Of a stretch of DNA of 33,841 nt, positions 1 through 8,677 are shown in pieces. How positions within the stretch are numbered: the first letter of the stretch is position 1; every line of letters begins with the position of its first letter. Source of the DNA: Planctomycetia bacterium (GTDB taxonomy: Bacteria; Planctomycetota; Planctomycetia; Pirellulales; UBA1268). The position numbers were made by a program, and so were the translations under genes. The DNA lies in the NCBI GenBank assembly GCA_009926295.1, contig RFPF01000004.1, positions 1 through 33,841 on the forward strand, in the 5' to 3' direction. Under the pieces are notes generated by a model. It searched no databases, was not told where the DNA came from, and worked only from the letters and a program-made list of their open reading frames with translations.

Positions 1-456
1 TGCGAGGGCATCGAGCATGTCGGCATCGTCGGCAGCGAGGAGGTAGATGCCCTTGTCGAGAATGGGCAGCTCCGCGAGCTCGGCGTGGGCGATCTCCGCC
101 GCGCCGGTGGCGATCGCGGCGTCGAACACGGTCGTGTAGCCGAGAGCGGCGTAGAGGGCTCCGGTGGCGTGGATCGTGGGCACGGCGGCCGGGCCCGAAG
201 CGCGGTGACGGGCGAGGTGGGGCGCGATCCGCCGACCTGCGTTCACCTTCGGGCCGGCGACATGGCTGTGGAGATCGACGCCGCCCGGCATCACGACGAG
301 CCCGGCGGCATCGACGATCGCGAACGCCGCCGGATCGGCCGGCCGGCCGACGATCACGCCGTCCTCGATCCAGATGTCGGCGACAAGGCCGTCACGGTCG
401 TTGGCAGGATCGTGGATCGTGCCGCCGCGCACGACGATACGGTGCGATGAGCTCAT
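1..456 (-). CDS. fhcA: Formyltransferase/hydrolase complex subunit A (FhcA, FmdA/FwdA-like), N-terminal part
   Basis: Only the first 152 codons lie in the window; the rest is cut off at the left edge. The protein is an amidohydrolase-fold subunit. In the bacterial tetrahydromethanopterin C1 pathway the Fhc complex hydrolyses formyl-methanofuran or its analogue to formate. The visible part has the beta-sandwich start of this fold followed by GGVDLHSHVAGPKVNAGR, which contains the HxH metal-binding motif, and a GYTTVFDAA segment typical of FmdA/FwdA/FhcA. The ATG at 456 shares the sequence ATGA with the stop of fhcB, so the two are probably translationally coupled. Known: planctomycetes carry this pathway. 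Inferred: fhcD and fhcC probably follow outside the window. A generic dihydroorotase-like amidohydrolase is less likely because fhcB is adjacent. Confidence 0.88.
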   Translation of the reverse strand, partial: MSSSHRIVVRGGTIHDPANDRDGLVADIWIEDGVIVGRPADPAAFAIVDAAGLVVMPGGVDLHSHVAGPKVNAGRRIAPHLARHRASGPAAVPTIHATGALYAALGYTTVFDAAIATGAAEIAHAELAELPILDKGIYLLAADDADMLDALA

Positions 457-1337
457 CGCAGCCCCCCGGTCGGCCGGCTCTCCACCGCCGCCAGCAAGAC
501 CCCGAGCGGCTCCGGGTCGGCGGGCACGCGGAATACCTCCAGACCGTCGCAGCGCCGAGCGATCGCCTCCTCGACTTCGTCGACGACCCGGCCGACGGCG
601 AGCACGCAATCGACTTCGCCCCGCCCGATGATCCGTCGGGCGGATGCCTCGGCGGGCAGGAATCTTCCACCGTCGCGATCGGCGCGGGCGATCGCCCCCG
701 CGGCCCCATATCTCCAGGTGCATACCGCCGCCGCCGCGGAGTGGTCGGCGGCACGCAGTGGAATCTCGAACGCCGGCTTGTGGTGGGCGATCTCGCGGAC
801 GAGGTGCGTGATGGCCCACGGCTCGATGCCCAGTGGGTCGGCGGAGTCGTCGGTGACGACCGCCACGCACGCGGCGCGCACGATGGCATCCCGTGTGGCG
901 GCACAGTCCGCGGTCCACGGGGCATCCAGGTCGGGTGGCGTGCCGGAGCGCACCATGTGGTGGAGCATCCGGGCGGCGGTGAGGGCATCCGCGCCAGCCG
1001 GCGGCATCCGGATGATCGTGGCCCGGGGCGATACGAGCGCCGCGATCCCGTGATGCGAGCGTGCCGGATCGCAGTTCCAGAGGATCACGAGATCGGCCCG
1101 GTCGCGCATCTCCTCCGGCGCCGCCGTCACCGCTCCGGCCCGGGCGATCGTGGGCCCGGAGGGCCGATCGACGTCAGCCTGCCCGAAGTCGACGGCGGCC
1201 CCCACCGCCTCGGCGATGTCGCACGCGGCGGCTGCGGCCTCGACGGAGGCCCCGACGAGTCCCGTGACGAGCACGCGGCGCGCGGCGGCGAGACGGGCCG
1301 CAGTGCGGGCGAGGTCGGCGGGATCCAGCGGGTTCAT
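453..1337 (-). CDS. fhcB: Formyltransferase/hydrolase complex subunit B (FhcB), short FmdB/FwdB homologue
   Basis: This 294-residue protein resembles subunit B of formylmethanofuran dehydrogenase but is much shorter than the archaeal enzymes. The segment LVILWNCDPARSHHGIAALV corresponds to the conserved Asn-Pro-Ser-His region of FmdB/FwdB. I see no N-terminal cluster-binding cysteines and no active-site Cys or selenocysteine, which fits the bacterial FhcB, a subunit without redox function. The ATG at 1337 was chosen because it clears the upstream DUF1552 stop by 25 bases; an in-frame ATG at 1388 would overlap that gene and adds a low-complexity tail. It overlaps fhcA by four bases. Family assignment is strong because of the pairing with fhcA; the exact role of the subunit is not visible in the sequence. 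Confidence 0.82.
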   Translation of the reverse strand: MNPLDPADLARTAARLAAARRVLVTGLVGASVEAAAAACDIAEAVGAAVDFGQADVDRPSGPTIARAGAVTAAPEEMRDRADLVILWNCDPARSHHGIAALVSPRATIIRMPPAGADALTAARMLHHMVRSGTPPDLDAPWTADCAATRDAIVRAACVAVVTDDSADPLGIEPWAITHLVREIAHHKPAFEIPLRAADHSAAAAVCTWRYGAAGAIARADRDGGRFLPAEASARRIIGRGEVDCVLAVGRVVDEVEEAIARRCDGLEVFRVPADPEPLGVLLAAVESRPTGGLR

Positions 1338-1362
1338 CGACGATTCCGGGGAGCGGGGGCCG

Positions 1363-2712
1363 TCAGGCCAGGCCCGTGAGCGGGCCATCGCCGCAGTAGT
1401 CTGGGTTGCCGAACCGCACGAGGCTGGTGTGGCCCATCGCGTGGGCGAGCGCGAGATGCAGCCGGTTGTGGGGCACGCCGGGATACTGGAGAGCCCGGCC
1501 CATCGTGAACCCGAGGCCGTTGCCGATCATCACCCAGGGGATGTCGTCGAGCGAGTGGGAGTTGCCCTCGCCGAGTTCGTTCGTCCACAGGATCGTCGTG
1601 TGGTCGAGGAGCGAGCCCGCCCCGCCCGGCTCCGGAGTCTCGGAGAGTCGCTTCGCCAGATGCGCGATCTCGCCGGCGTACCACGCGTTGATCCTCGTCA
1701 GCTTCTCCTGGGCGGACTCGTTCGAATTCGGCTCGTGCGAGAGCTCGTGCTGCCCCTCGTCGACGCCGAGCCACTTCATGTGCGGCTGGCCGACGGAGTT
1801 CGTGAACTGCAGCGTCATCACGCGGGCGAAGTCGGCGGCCAGCGACGAGACGACGAGCTCGATCTGCATCCGGCTGATCTTCGGCATCTGGTCGTTCTGC
1901 TCGACGATGCCCTGCTCGAGCACCGGCACCGCATGGTTCACCGGGGCCCTGTTCCCCGCAAGTTCCTTCTCGAAGTCACGCACGAGGGCCGTGTGCTCGT
2001 CGAGGATCCGCCGATCCTCCGCGGGCAGGCCGGCGGCGACCTTCGCGAGGTCTTCGTGCAGTTCGTCGAGCACGCTCTGCATGCTCTCCCGGTCCTTCAG
2101 CTGGCCGTAGAGCTTGTGGAACATCTGGTAGGGATCGTCGATCGGGGCCACGGGCTTGTTGGGCCCGGCGTAGACCATGCGGGTCCACGTGTCGGCGCGA
2201 TTGGGCACGAGCACGCCGAATTCGAGCGAGCCGAAGCGAGTCGCCGTCTCGGGCTGCGACTGCAGATGGCCCTTGAGCTCCTGATCGATCGAGAGGCCGC
2301 TCGACCAGCCGGCGGGCGTCTCGCCGCCCCCCTGGATGTTGCCGGGGAAGAGCTCGATGCCCGTGAGCAGGCAACCCATGCCGCGCATGTGGCGGTCGCC
2401 GTCGCCACCCACCTTGTCGTGCACTCCCTGCAGCGTGAGCAGGCGATCGCGAAACGGCTCGAAGGGCTGGAGGATCGGCGGCAGTTCCGCGGGCACCCGC
2501 ACCGGGCCGGGGGTCAGGAACGGCCCGGCGACCGTCGGCCAGAAGTTTTTCTTCACGACGCCGTCGGGGCTGAATACGATGACGAGCCGGCGCTTTGGCC
2601 CGGCGGGGTCGGCGAGGGCGAGGCTCGGCAGGTTGCCGATGAATGGCAGCACCGCGGTACTCACGCCGAGCCGGCGCAGCAGATCACGGCGGGAAAGCGG
2701 GGGCGTCGTCAC
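1363..2712 (-). CDS. DUF1552 family exported protein
   Basis: The 449-residue protein starts with a twin-arginine signal, SRRDLLRRLGVSTAVLPFIG, so it is probably folded before export. The body matches the DUF1552 family seen widely in planctomycetes and some other phyla: VIVFSPDGVVKKNFWP near the start, QFTNSVGQPHMKWLGVDEG in the middle, LDHTTILWTNELGEGNSHS and a C-terminal GLGFTMGRAL segment. The fold resembles sulfatase/DUF1501-like alkaline-phosphatase proteins, but the function is unknown. The start is a GTG at 2712 that shares GTGA with the stop of the upstream DUF1592 gene. The two families are nearly always neighbours, so a common periplasmic task is likely; the substrate is not known. 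Confidence 0.87.
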   Translation of the reverse strand: MTTPPLSRRDLLRRLGVSTAVLPFIGNLPSLALADPAGPKRRLVIVFSPDGVVKKNFWPTVAGPFLTPGPVRVPAELPPILQPFEPFRDRLLTLQGVHDKVGGDGDRHMRGMGCLLTGIELFPGNIQGGGETPAGWSSGLSIDQELKGHLQSQPETATRFGSLEFGVLVPNRADTWTRMVYAGPNKPVAPIDDPYQMFHKLYGQLKDRESMQSVLDELHEDLAKVAAGLPAEDRRILDEHTALVRDFEKELAGNRAPVNHAVPVLEQGIVEQNDQMPKISRMQIELVVSSLAADFARVMTLQFTNSVGQPHMKWLGVDEGQHELSHEPNSNESAQEKLTRINAWYAGEIAHLAKRLSETPEPGGAGSLLDHTTILWTNELGEGNSHSLDDIPWVMIGNGLGFTMGRALQYPGVPHNRLHLALAHAMGHTSLVRFGNPDYCGDGPLTGLA

Positions 2713-5066
2713 GGCACGGATTCCGGCGGGCGGGCAGCGGGCTGGACGCGGGCGAGGTCGACCCGTGGCTGCGTCGCGGCCACCACCATGATATCGACCA
2801 CCAGCCGTCGGATATCGAATCCGCCCGCCTCGAACGAGGCACGCAGGTTTTCGAGGGCGTCCGGGCCCCAGGCGCGCACGGGCTGCTTCACGACGGCGTG
2901 GAACAGGCTCTGTACGAATGCCTCCTGGGCGTCGTGGCTGCAGACGAGATAGGCGGCGAGTTCGCGGGCACCCTTGAACGTGGCCTCGCTGCCGTCCCGC
3001 GGCAGGTACGAGCCCGAGGCGTCGACCGGCTTTTCCACGCCGCCGAGCGTTTCGACGACACGGTGGCGACCGATCGCGTCGAACTCCTCGAGCGCGAACC
3101 CGAGCGGATTGATCATCGTGTGGCAGGTCTGGCAGGCGACGGCACTCGTCTGGAGTGCCACCCGCTCCCGCGTGGTCAGGTCGGGATGTTCTTCAGGGGC
3201 GAGCGGGGCCACCGCCTCCTCGGGCGGCTTGAGCACGTTGCCGAGCACGCTGCGGGCGAGGAACACGCCACGGTGGATGGGGGAGGTGGCGGACGTGTAG
3301 GAGAGCACGCTCATCATGTAGGGATGCGAGAGCACGCCGGCCCGCCGGCCATCATCGAGGCGAACGGGCTTGAAAGGGGCGTCGGCGGCGAGCTTCGCGC
3401 CGTAGAGCGGCGCCAGCCGGCCGTTGATCCAAACCTCCTCGGTGGTGAACAGCCGGCGGAAGTCGGCATGGCCTGTCCCGGCGCCGACGAGCACGTCGTC
3501 GATTGAAAGGAGCAGGCTCGTCCGCAGGTCGGCGGCCGCCTCCGACGAGAAGCCCGGATAAAGCGCCCTGTCCTTCCCGAGTTCCGGACCGTGGTCGATC
3601 CGCAGCCAGGAGAGGAGAAAGTCGCGGAGCTTCGCCTGCGAACGCCGGTCGATGACCATCCTTTCGGCCTGCTTTCGCACCTGGTCGGGCGTCGACAGCT
3701 GGTTGCGCTGGGCCGCGTTCCAGAGCGGCTGGTCGGGGATCGAATCCCAGAGGCCGAAGGAGAGTTGGGCCGCTGTGCCGAAAGGATCGGACTGGCCGGC
3801 TGCGACCGGCTCGCGAAACAGAAACCGTGGCGATCCGAGCACGAGCAAAAACGTGCGTTTGAGGGCCGCATCGAGGTCGGGTGCGTCGGCGAACGGCCGG
3901 TCGACGACGAGCGTCTTCAGGTCGGGCGACAGCGGCCGCCGGAAGGCACGTTCGGCGAAGGTCGCCGCGAACGCCTGCAATTTCTCGCGCCGGTCGGCTG
4001 CGTCGCGCCGCACGCCGGCGAGATGCTCGGCATGGTCGAGCACATGGCCGGCCGTCTCGCTCGCGGCGGCCGTGGCCGCCTGGAACCAGTCCTTCGAGAC
4101 GGCCGTGCCGCGTTCGTAGCCGATCGACCTGTCGTCGGGTGGAAACGGTGTCGTGAGCACGAATACGGGCGGGCAGTCGTCTGGAATCAGACACCGCGTG
4201 GGGACCGTCTCCAGCACCCCGTGCGGTGGCTTCCAGAGGAGTTGGATCGAGGCGTGCGTCGGCGGTTCGTAGCGCACGTTGTCCACGCCCTGATTGGCCT
4301 TCGAAAACTCGAGCCGGAGAGGGTAGGCGCGGCCTCCGAGAAGGAAGATCGTGCCCCGATATTCGGTCTCGTCGCCCGACTTCACTGAGGCGTCGATGAG
4401 CGGCGGCTCGTACCAGGCGGTGTTCAGTGCGAGCTTCGCCGAGTGGGCCGTGCGGACCACGAATTCGTAGTGGCCCGTCTCGGGTGGAACGATCGAGCCC
4501 GTCCAGCGGATCGCGAACCGATTCGGCTCGAACCGCTCGGGGTCGGGCCCCTCGAGGCCGAAGTCGAAGTCCACCTGCGGATCGACCTGCTCGTAGACGA
4601 GACTCGTGCCGCGGTTGAAGTCGCGGGTCCTGAAGTATTCGGCGTGCAGGCCGCGCCTGCCATCGACGCCGGGCCCCCGGCCCCGGAAGCTCGCGACGAG
4701 GTCGGCGACAGTGTTGCGATACTGCCTCACCGTGAGCCGTGAGAGTTCGACGCGGGCGGGCCGGTTGCGGTCGCGGGCCACGGGTGAATAGAACGCCCCG
4801 TGGATGTACTCGGCCACCTGCCGCGCCGCCTCTCCCGTGACCTTCGAGGGGTCGTCCTCCGGCATGGTCTCGTCGATGTAGGCGGCGAGCTGGTTGATGG
4901 AGCGTTCGCCCAGGAGCGGGTCGGGCACGTCCTTCGTGCCCGACCCGGTGTCGCCGTGGCAGCGGGCGCAGTGCTCCCTGTAGACGGCCAGGCCCGGGTG
5001 GTCGGCCGCGTCGACCGCGGCCGACCCGAGAATCGCGGCCGCGGCGAGGAGATGGGGGAATCGCAT
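2709..5066 (-). CDS. Exported DUF1587/DUF1592/DUF1588/DUF1585 protein with cytochrome c and PA14-like domains
   Basis: The 785-residue protein opens with a signal peptide (residues 1-20) and a cytochrome c domain with heme motif CARCH at 33-37. A DUF1587 segment (ELSRLTVRQYRNTVADL) begins near 107. A PA14-like domain spans roughly 140-285, recognisable from its HAEYFRTRDF opening and TGSIVPPETGHYEFVVRT. DUF1595, DUF1592, DUF1588 and DUF1585 regions follow. A second CxxCH, CQTCH at 645-649, lies in ACQTCHTMINPLGFALEEFD, the signature of DUF1588. The ATG at 5066 follows a GAGAG ribosome-binding sequence. An open frame continues upstream, antisense to the oxidoreductase gene, but has no signal peptide and is rejected. 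The protein probably works outside the cytoplasm in redox chemistry; PA14 suggests carbohydrate binding. Its reaction is unknown. Confidence 0.88.
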   Translation of the reverse strand: MRFPHLLAAAAILGSAAVDAADHPGLAVYREHCARCHGDTGSGTKDVPDPLLGERSINQLAAYIDETMPEDDPSKVTGEAARQVAEYIHGAFYSPVARDRNRPARVELSRLTVRQYRNTVADLVASFRGRGPGVDGRRGLHAEYFRTRDFNRGTSLVYEQVDPQVDFDFGLEGPDPERFEPNRFAIRWTGSIVPPETGHYEFVVRTAHSAKLALNTAWYEPPLIDASVKSGDETEYRGTIFLLGGRAYPLRLEFSKANQGVDNVRYEPPTHASIQLLWKPPHGVLETVPTRCLIPDDCPPVFVLTTPFPPDDRSIGYERGTAVSKDWFQAATAAASETAGHVLDHAEHLAGVRRDAADRREKLQAFAATFAERAFRRPLSPDLKTLVVDRPFADAPDLDAALKRTFLLVLGSPRFLFREPVAAGQSDPFGTAAQLSFGLWDSIPDQPLWNAAQRNQLSTPDQVRKQAERMVIDRRSQAKLRDFLLSWLRIDHGPELGKDRALYPGFSSEAAADLRTSLLLSIDDVLVGAGTGHADFRRLFTTEEVWINGRLAPLYGAKLAADAPFKPVRLDDGRRAGVLSHPYMMSVLSYTSATSPIHRGVFLARSVLGNVLKPPEEAVAPLAPEEHPDLTTRERVALQTSAVACQTCHTMINPLGFALEEFDAIGRHRVVETLGGVEKPVDASGSYLPRDGSEATFKGARELAAYLVCSHDAQEAFVQSLFHAVVKQPVRAWGPDALENLRASFEAGGFDIRRLVVDIMVVAATQPRVDLARVQPAARPPESVP

Positions 5067-5126
5067 GCCGGCTCTCTCGGTACAATCTCCATGATATTGA
5101 TCGGGTCGCACGGGAGAAAATATCGC

Positions 5127-6455
5127 ATGAAATCGCGTGCCTCGGCGCCGCACGGCAGGCTCGGACGGCGTGCGTTCACGGGCCTCGTCGCCGGGTTTCC
5201 CGGTTTTTTCGCCACGCACGGCTTCGGGGAGACGCCATCCGAGGGCCCCTCCGACAAGCTCAACCTCGCCATCGTGGGGATCGGCGGGCAGGGGGAGGCG
5301 AACCTTCGCGACCTCAAGACGCAAACGATCGTCGCGCTCTGCGACGTCGACGAGAAGCGGGGCGGCAGGTCGTTCGAGGCGTTTCCGCGGGCCCGGCGGT
5401 TCGCCGACTTCCGGAGGATGTTCGACGCGCTCGAGAAGCAGGTCGACGGCGTCGTGATCAGCACGCCCGACCACACGCACTTTCATCCCGCCTGGTGGGC
5501 GATCGAGCGCGGCAAGCACGTCTATCTCGAAAAGCCGCTGGCACACGAGGTGGAGGAAGTGCGGCGGATCACCGAGGCCGCTCGCGTGAAGAAAGTCGCG
5601 ACCCAACTCGGATCGCAGCGGCATGCACTGCCAGGGCTCCGCGCCGGGGTCGAGTTCGTGAAGGCGGGCACCATCGGCACGGTCACCGAGGTGCACTCGT
5701 GGATCGCCAGCAAGCGTGGGATGCCGAAGCCGCTGGGAGCCAGCGAGCAGCCGCCTGCGACGCTCGACTGGGATCTCTGGCTCGGGCCCGTGGCGGAGCG
5801 GCCCTACGCTCCGGGTCTGGCGCCCTATGACTGGCGGTTCTGGTGGGACTTCGGCACCGGCGAAGCGGGCAACTGGGGCTGCCACATCCTCGACATCCCC
5901 TTCTGGGCGCTCGATCTCTCCCACCCGGTGCGTGTCGCGGGCAGCGGACCCACGCCCGACCCCCGGCGGACGCCGACGCAGTTTGCCAGCCGGCTCGACT
6001 TTCCGGCCCGCACGTCGGCCGACGGCAAGGCCCTGCCCCCGGTCAGCGTGCATTGGTATCAGGGAATGCCGCCGGTGCTCGCCGAGCGCGGCATCGGCGA
6101 AGCATCCATCGAGAAGAAGAACACGCTGTTCGTCGGCACCGCCGGGATGCTCCTCTGCGGCTTCGACGGCTGGCTTTTGCTGCCGGAGAAGAAGTTCGCC
6201 GAGGTCAAGAATCCGCCGCAGACGCTCACCCCGTCGCCGGGCTTCCGCAGGGAGTGGGTCGACGCCTGCCGCGGCGGGCGCCCCGCCACCTGCAACTTCG
6301 ACTATTCAGGCCCGCTTGCCGAGAGCGTGCTCCTCGCGAACATCGCCTACCGCGTTCAGGCGGAGTTTTCCTGGGATGCATCCGCCATGAAAAGCGACCG
6401 CGACGACGTCAATGCGATGCTCGGGCGCAGGTATCGCGGGGGCTGGGAAATCTGA
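5127..6455 (+). CDS. Gfo/Idh/MocA-family oxidoreductase with Tat signal
   Basis: This 442-residue NAD(P)-dependent oxidoreductase has a twin-arginine leader (GRRAFTGLVAGFPGFFATHG), then a Rossmann start NLAIVGIGGQGEANLRDL. The family motif EKPLAHEVEEV follows, and the later segment GNWGCHILDIPFW contains the likely catalytic histidine. Members act on sugars, inositols or related polyols; planctomycetes have many exported copies whose substrates are mostly unknown. The ATG at 5127 follows GGGAG at a good distance. An in-frame ATG upstream (5091) would place extra residues before the Tat motif and is less likely. It is divergent from the DUF1592 gene with 60 bases between starts, so the two may share a control region. 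Cofactor retention (tight NADP binding during Tat export) is inferred from family knowledge. Confidence 0.9.
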   Translation: MKSRASAPHGRLGRRAFTGLVAGFPGFFATHGFGETPSEGPSDKLNLAIVGIGGQGEANLRDLKTQTIVALCDVDEKRGGRSFEAFPRARRFADFRRMFDALEKQVDGVVISTPDHTHFHPAWWAIERGKHVYLEKPLAHEVEEVRRITEAARVKKVATQLGSQRHALPGLRAGVEFVKAGTIGTVTEVHSWIASKRGMPKPLGASEQPPATLDWDLWLGPVAERPYAPGLAPYDWRFWWDFGTGEAGNWGCHILDIPFWALDLSHPVRVAGSGPTPDPRRTPTQFASRLDFPARTSADGKALPPVSVHWYQGMPPVLAERGIGEASIEKKNTLFVGTAGMLLCGFDGWLLLPEKKFAEVKNPPQTLTPSPGFRREWVDACRGGRPATCNFDYSGPLAESVLLANIAYRVQAEFSWDASAMKSDRDDVNAMLGRRYRGGWEI

Positions 6456-6462
6456 CGCCGCG

Positions 6463-6490
6463 GTGCGGCGGGCCTCGGCCGGCGGCGCAC
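6463..6490. terminator. Possible bidirectional hairpin between convergent genes
   Basis: In the 37-base gap between the oxidoreductase and PIN-TRAM stops, GTGCG at 6463-6467 pairs with CGCAC at 6486-6490, and GGCC at 6471-6474 faces GGCC at 6477-6480. The stem is imperfect and has no T-run, so a terminator role is only a guess from position. Confidence 0.28.
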
Positions 6491-6492
6491 GA

Positions 6493-7518
6493 TCAGGTGC
6501 GGGCGAATTCCGGGCGGGCGAACACGAGCCTTCCGGCCGACGTCTGCAGCGTGCTCGTGACGCTCGCATGCACCATCCTGCCGATCTGGTCGCGTCCCCC
6601 CTCCACGACGACCATCGTGCCGTCGTCGAGGTAGCCCACACCCTGCCCCGCACCCTCACCGGGCTTGACCAGTCGCACCTCGAGCAGGTCGCCCGCCACG
6701 AACGTGGGCTTGAGGGCGAGGGCGATGTCGTTCACGTTCACGGCCTGCACCGATCGGAACGCCGCGATCTTGACGAAATTCGGGTCGTTCGTGATCAGCC
6801 GGCCGCCAAGCCGCCGAGCCATGCCCACGACCCGCTGCTCGTCGGAACTCGCGGCGTCGGTTTCATCCAGCGGTGCGAGCACCTCGATGTCGACGAGTTT
6901 GTTCTCGCGGAGCCGCGCCAGGACGTCGAGTCCGCGTCGGCCGCGGAGCCGCCGCTGTCGATCCGCGGCGTCGGCCGCCTCCTGCAGTTCGTCGACCACG
7001 AAGGAAGGGACGACGAACCGGCTCTGAAAGAGTCCGGTTTCGGCGAGATCGGCCACGCGCCCGTCGACGATGGCGCTGGAGTCGAGGATGTTGGGCCGCA
7101 GTCCCTTCACGTCGCGGGCGAACTCGACGTAGGGGATCAGGAACCGGAAGTCGTCGCGCGTCTGCAGGAGAAGGCTCGTGCACACATAGCAGAGGAGCAT
7201 GCCGAGGATCAGCGGCAGCCAGGCAGTGACGGGATGGTTCGGGTCGGCGGGGAGGATCGGCGTGAGCGCGAGGATGGCCACATAGGTCACGAACACCCCC
7301 ACCAGCAGGCCGAAGTAGACCGCGGTGATCACCGTGAGGTCCTTGCGCTGCAGGGAGGAGTCGATGCCGATCGCGGAGAGCGGCAGGGCGACCATGCCGA
7401 CGAGCACGGTCCACGGCACCCACGCCTCGGTGTCGCGCATCTCCGGCGAGCTGATCATGAGCACGGCGATCCCCACGGAGACCGCCACGAAAATCGCCCG
7501 GAGCATGACGAGTGCCAT
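6493..7518 (-). CDS. Membrane-anchored PIN-TRAM domain protein (YacL-like)
   Basis: The 341-residue protein has four predicted membrane segments (about 5-23, 33-52, 62-87 and 99-119). A PIN nuclease domain begins at NILDSSAIVDGR, with acidic residues D146, D152, E177 and D245 (in TNDPNF) in the usual places. A TRAM domain closes the protein, marked by VVVEGGRDQIGR. This is the architecture of Bacillus YacL and related proteins, which are thought to act on RNA at the membrane; the substrate is not known. It lies 10 bases after the dGTPase stop and is the last gene of a probable HIT-dgt-PIN operon. All core acidic PIN residues appear present, so the nuclease is probably active. Confidence 0.87.
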   Translation of the reverse strand: MALVMLRAIFVAVSVGIAVLMISSPEMRDTEAWVPWTVLVGMVALPLSAIGIDSSLQRKDLTVITAVYFGLLVGVFVTYVAILALTPILPADPNHPVTAWLPLILGMLLCYVCTSLLLQTRDDFRFLIPYVEFARDVKGLRPNILDSSAIVDGRVADLAETGLFQSRFVVPSFVVDELQEAADAADRQRRLRGRRGLDVLARLRENKLVDIEVLAPLDETDAASSDEQRVVGMARRLGGRLITNDPNFVKIAAFRSVQAVNVNDIALALKPTFVAGDLLEVRLVKPGEGAGQGVGYLDDGTMVVVEGGRDQIGRMVHASVTSTLQTSAGRLVFARPEFART

Positions 7519-7528
7519 GCCGCAAATC

Positions 7529-8677
7529 CTAGCACAGCCGCCGACCGTGATCCCATTCCAGGTAGCGATCGGTCATCCCGGCGATGTAGTCGGCGGTGCT
7601 CCGGGGCACGCCACATGCTCCCGCCCGGGCCCGGAAGCGGGCCGGCAGTTCCTCGGGGTGGGCCACATACCAGGCGAAGAGCTGCGAAAGTTTTTCCTGG
7701 GCGGCGGCCCGGACCGTCATCACGCGGTCGCTGCGGTAGACCTTCTGGAACAGGAACATCTCGAGCTGCTTCTTGCCGGCGGCCACGGGCGGACTGTGGG
7801 CGACCACCCGCACGCCCCGGCCGGCGCCGTCTCCGTCGAACACCGCGCGGACCCTCGCGACCGAGTCGATCGCGAGCCGCTCGATCGTGCCGCGGCTCTC
7901 CGCGACGAGGTCGGCCACCTGCAGGTCGACGAGTTCATGGAGCACGGCGCGACGCAGGTCGCCGCCGGTGACGTCCCCGAGCACCTCGCGGGCCCGCGTT
8001 GCCGCTTCGGCCACGATCGGCAGCTCCAGCAGCTCGTCGAGGCCGACGAGGCCGAGCTCGATGGCGTCGTCGGTGTCGTGGGTGTCGTAGGCGATCGAGT
8101 CGGCGGCGTCGACGACCTGCGTTTCGAGAAGGGGCGCGGGTGCCGAGCCGTCGCGTTTGCGGGTGGCCTGGGCGTCGAGCACCTCGCGGGAGAGGTTCAG
8201 GCCGGGGAACCGCGATGACAGCCCTTCGAGAAGCGTCATGATCCGCAGCGCCTGCGCGTTGTGGTTGAAGCCGCCCTCGGCGGCGAGCAGGTCGGCGAGA
8301 GTGTCTTCGCCGGCGTGACCGAGCGGCGGATGTCCGATGTCGTGGCCCAGGGCCAGCGTCTCGACGAGGTCCTCGTTGAGGGCCAGCGCCCGGGCCAGGG
8401 TGCGGGCGATGCTCGTCACCTCCAGCGTGTGCGTGAGTCGGCTGCGATGGTAGTCGTCGGCGAGTCCGGTGAAGACCTGCGTCTTGTGGGCGAGCCGCCG
8501 AAATGCCGCCGAGTGGACGATGCGGTCGCGGTCGCGCTGGTAGGGGCTGCGGAACGGATGCGGCTGCTCCGCGTGGACGCGGCCCGCCGAGTCGGCGGAG
8601 TGCATCGCCCAGGCGCCGAGCGTGTGCCCCTCCCGGGCCCGCCAGTCGGAGATGTTCGCCCAGTCGATCCCGGTCAT
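7529..8677 (-). CDS. dgt: Deoxyguanosinetriphosphate triphosphohydrolase-like protein (dGTPase, HD domain)
   Basis: The 382-residue HD-domain protein hydrolyses dNTPs, typically dGTP, to the deoxynucleoside and triphosphate. The N-terminal region HPFRSPYQRDRDRIVHSAAF is the family signature. The metal site is visible as H83 in LTHTLEV and H112-D113 in GHDIGHPPLGHAG; a later conserved Asp is in the segment AADSIAYDTHDTDDA. Length is normal for the bacterial dGTPase-like family. The ATG at 8677 overlaps the HIT stop as ATGA; upstream in-frame sequence is antisense to the HIT gene and is not used. It sits with a HIT protein and a PIN-TRAM protein, a set that suggests nucleotide and RNA housekeeping. 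Whether dGTP is the preferred substrate cannot be read from the sequence. Confidence 0.92.
   Translation of the reverse strand: MTGIDWANISDWRAREGHTLGAWAMHSADSAGRVHAEQPHPFRSPYQRDRDRIVHSAAFRRLAHKTQVFTGLADDYHRSRLTHTLEVTSIARTLARALALNEDLVETLALGHDIGHPPLGHAGEDTLADLLAAEGGFNHNAQALRIMTLLEGLSSRFPGLNLSREVLDAQATRKRDGSAPAPLLETQVVDAADSIAYDTHDTDDAIELGLVGLDELLELPIVAEAATRAREVLGDVTGGDLRRAVLHELVDLQVADLVAESRGTIERLAIDSVARVRAVFDGDGAGRGVRVVAHSPPVAAGKKQLEMFLFQKVYRSDRVMTVRAAAQEKLSQLFAWYVAHPEELPARFRARAGACGVPRSTADYIAGMTDRYLEWDHGRRLC

Noticed and set aside
453..1337. Selenocysteine or active-site loss by mutation in FhcB
   Set aside because: Short, cofactor-free FhcB is the normal bacterial form; there is no in-frame TGA with surrounding conserved sequence.
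1150..2952. A 600-residue open frame opposite the DUF1552 gene
   Set aside because: It is the complement of a clear gene, lacks recognisable motifs and has the Arg/Glu/His-rich look of a high-GC shadow frame.
5067..6053. N-terminal extension of the DUF1592 gene
   Set aside because: The extra residues are antisense to the oxidoreductase and come before a proper signal peptide at 5066.
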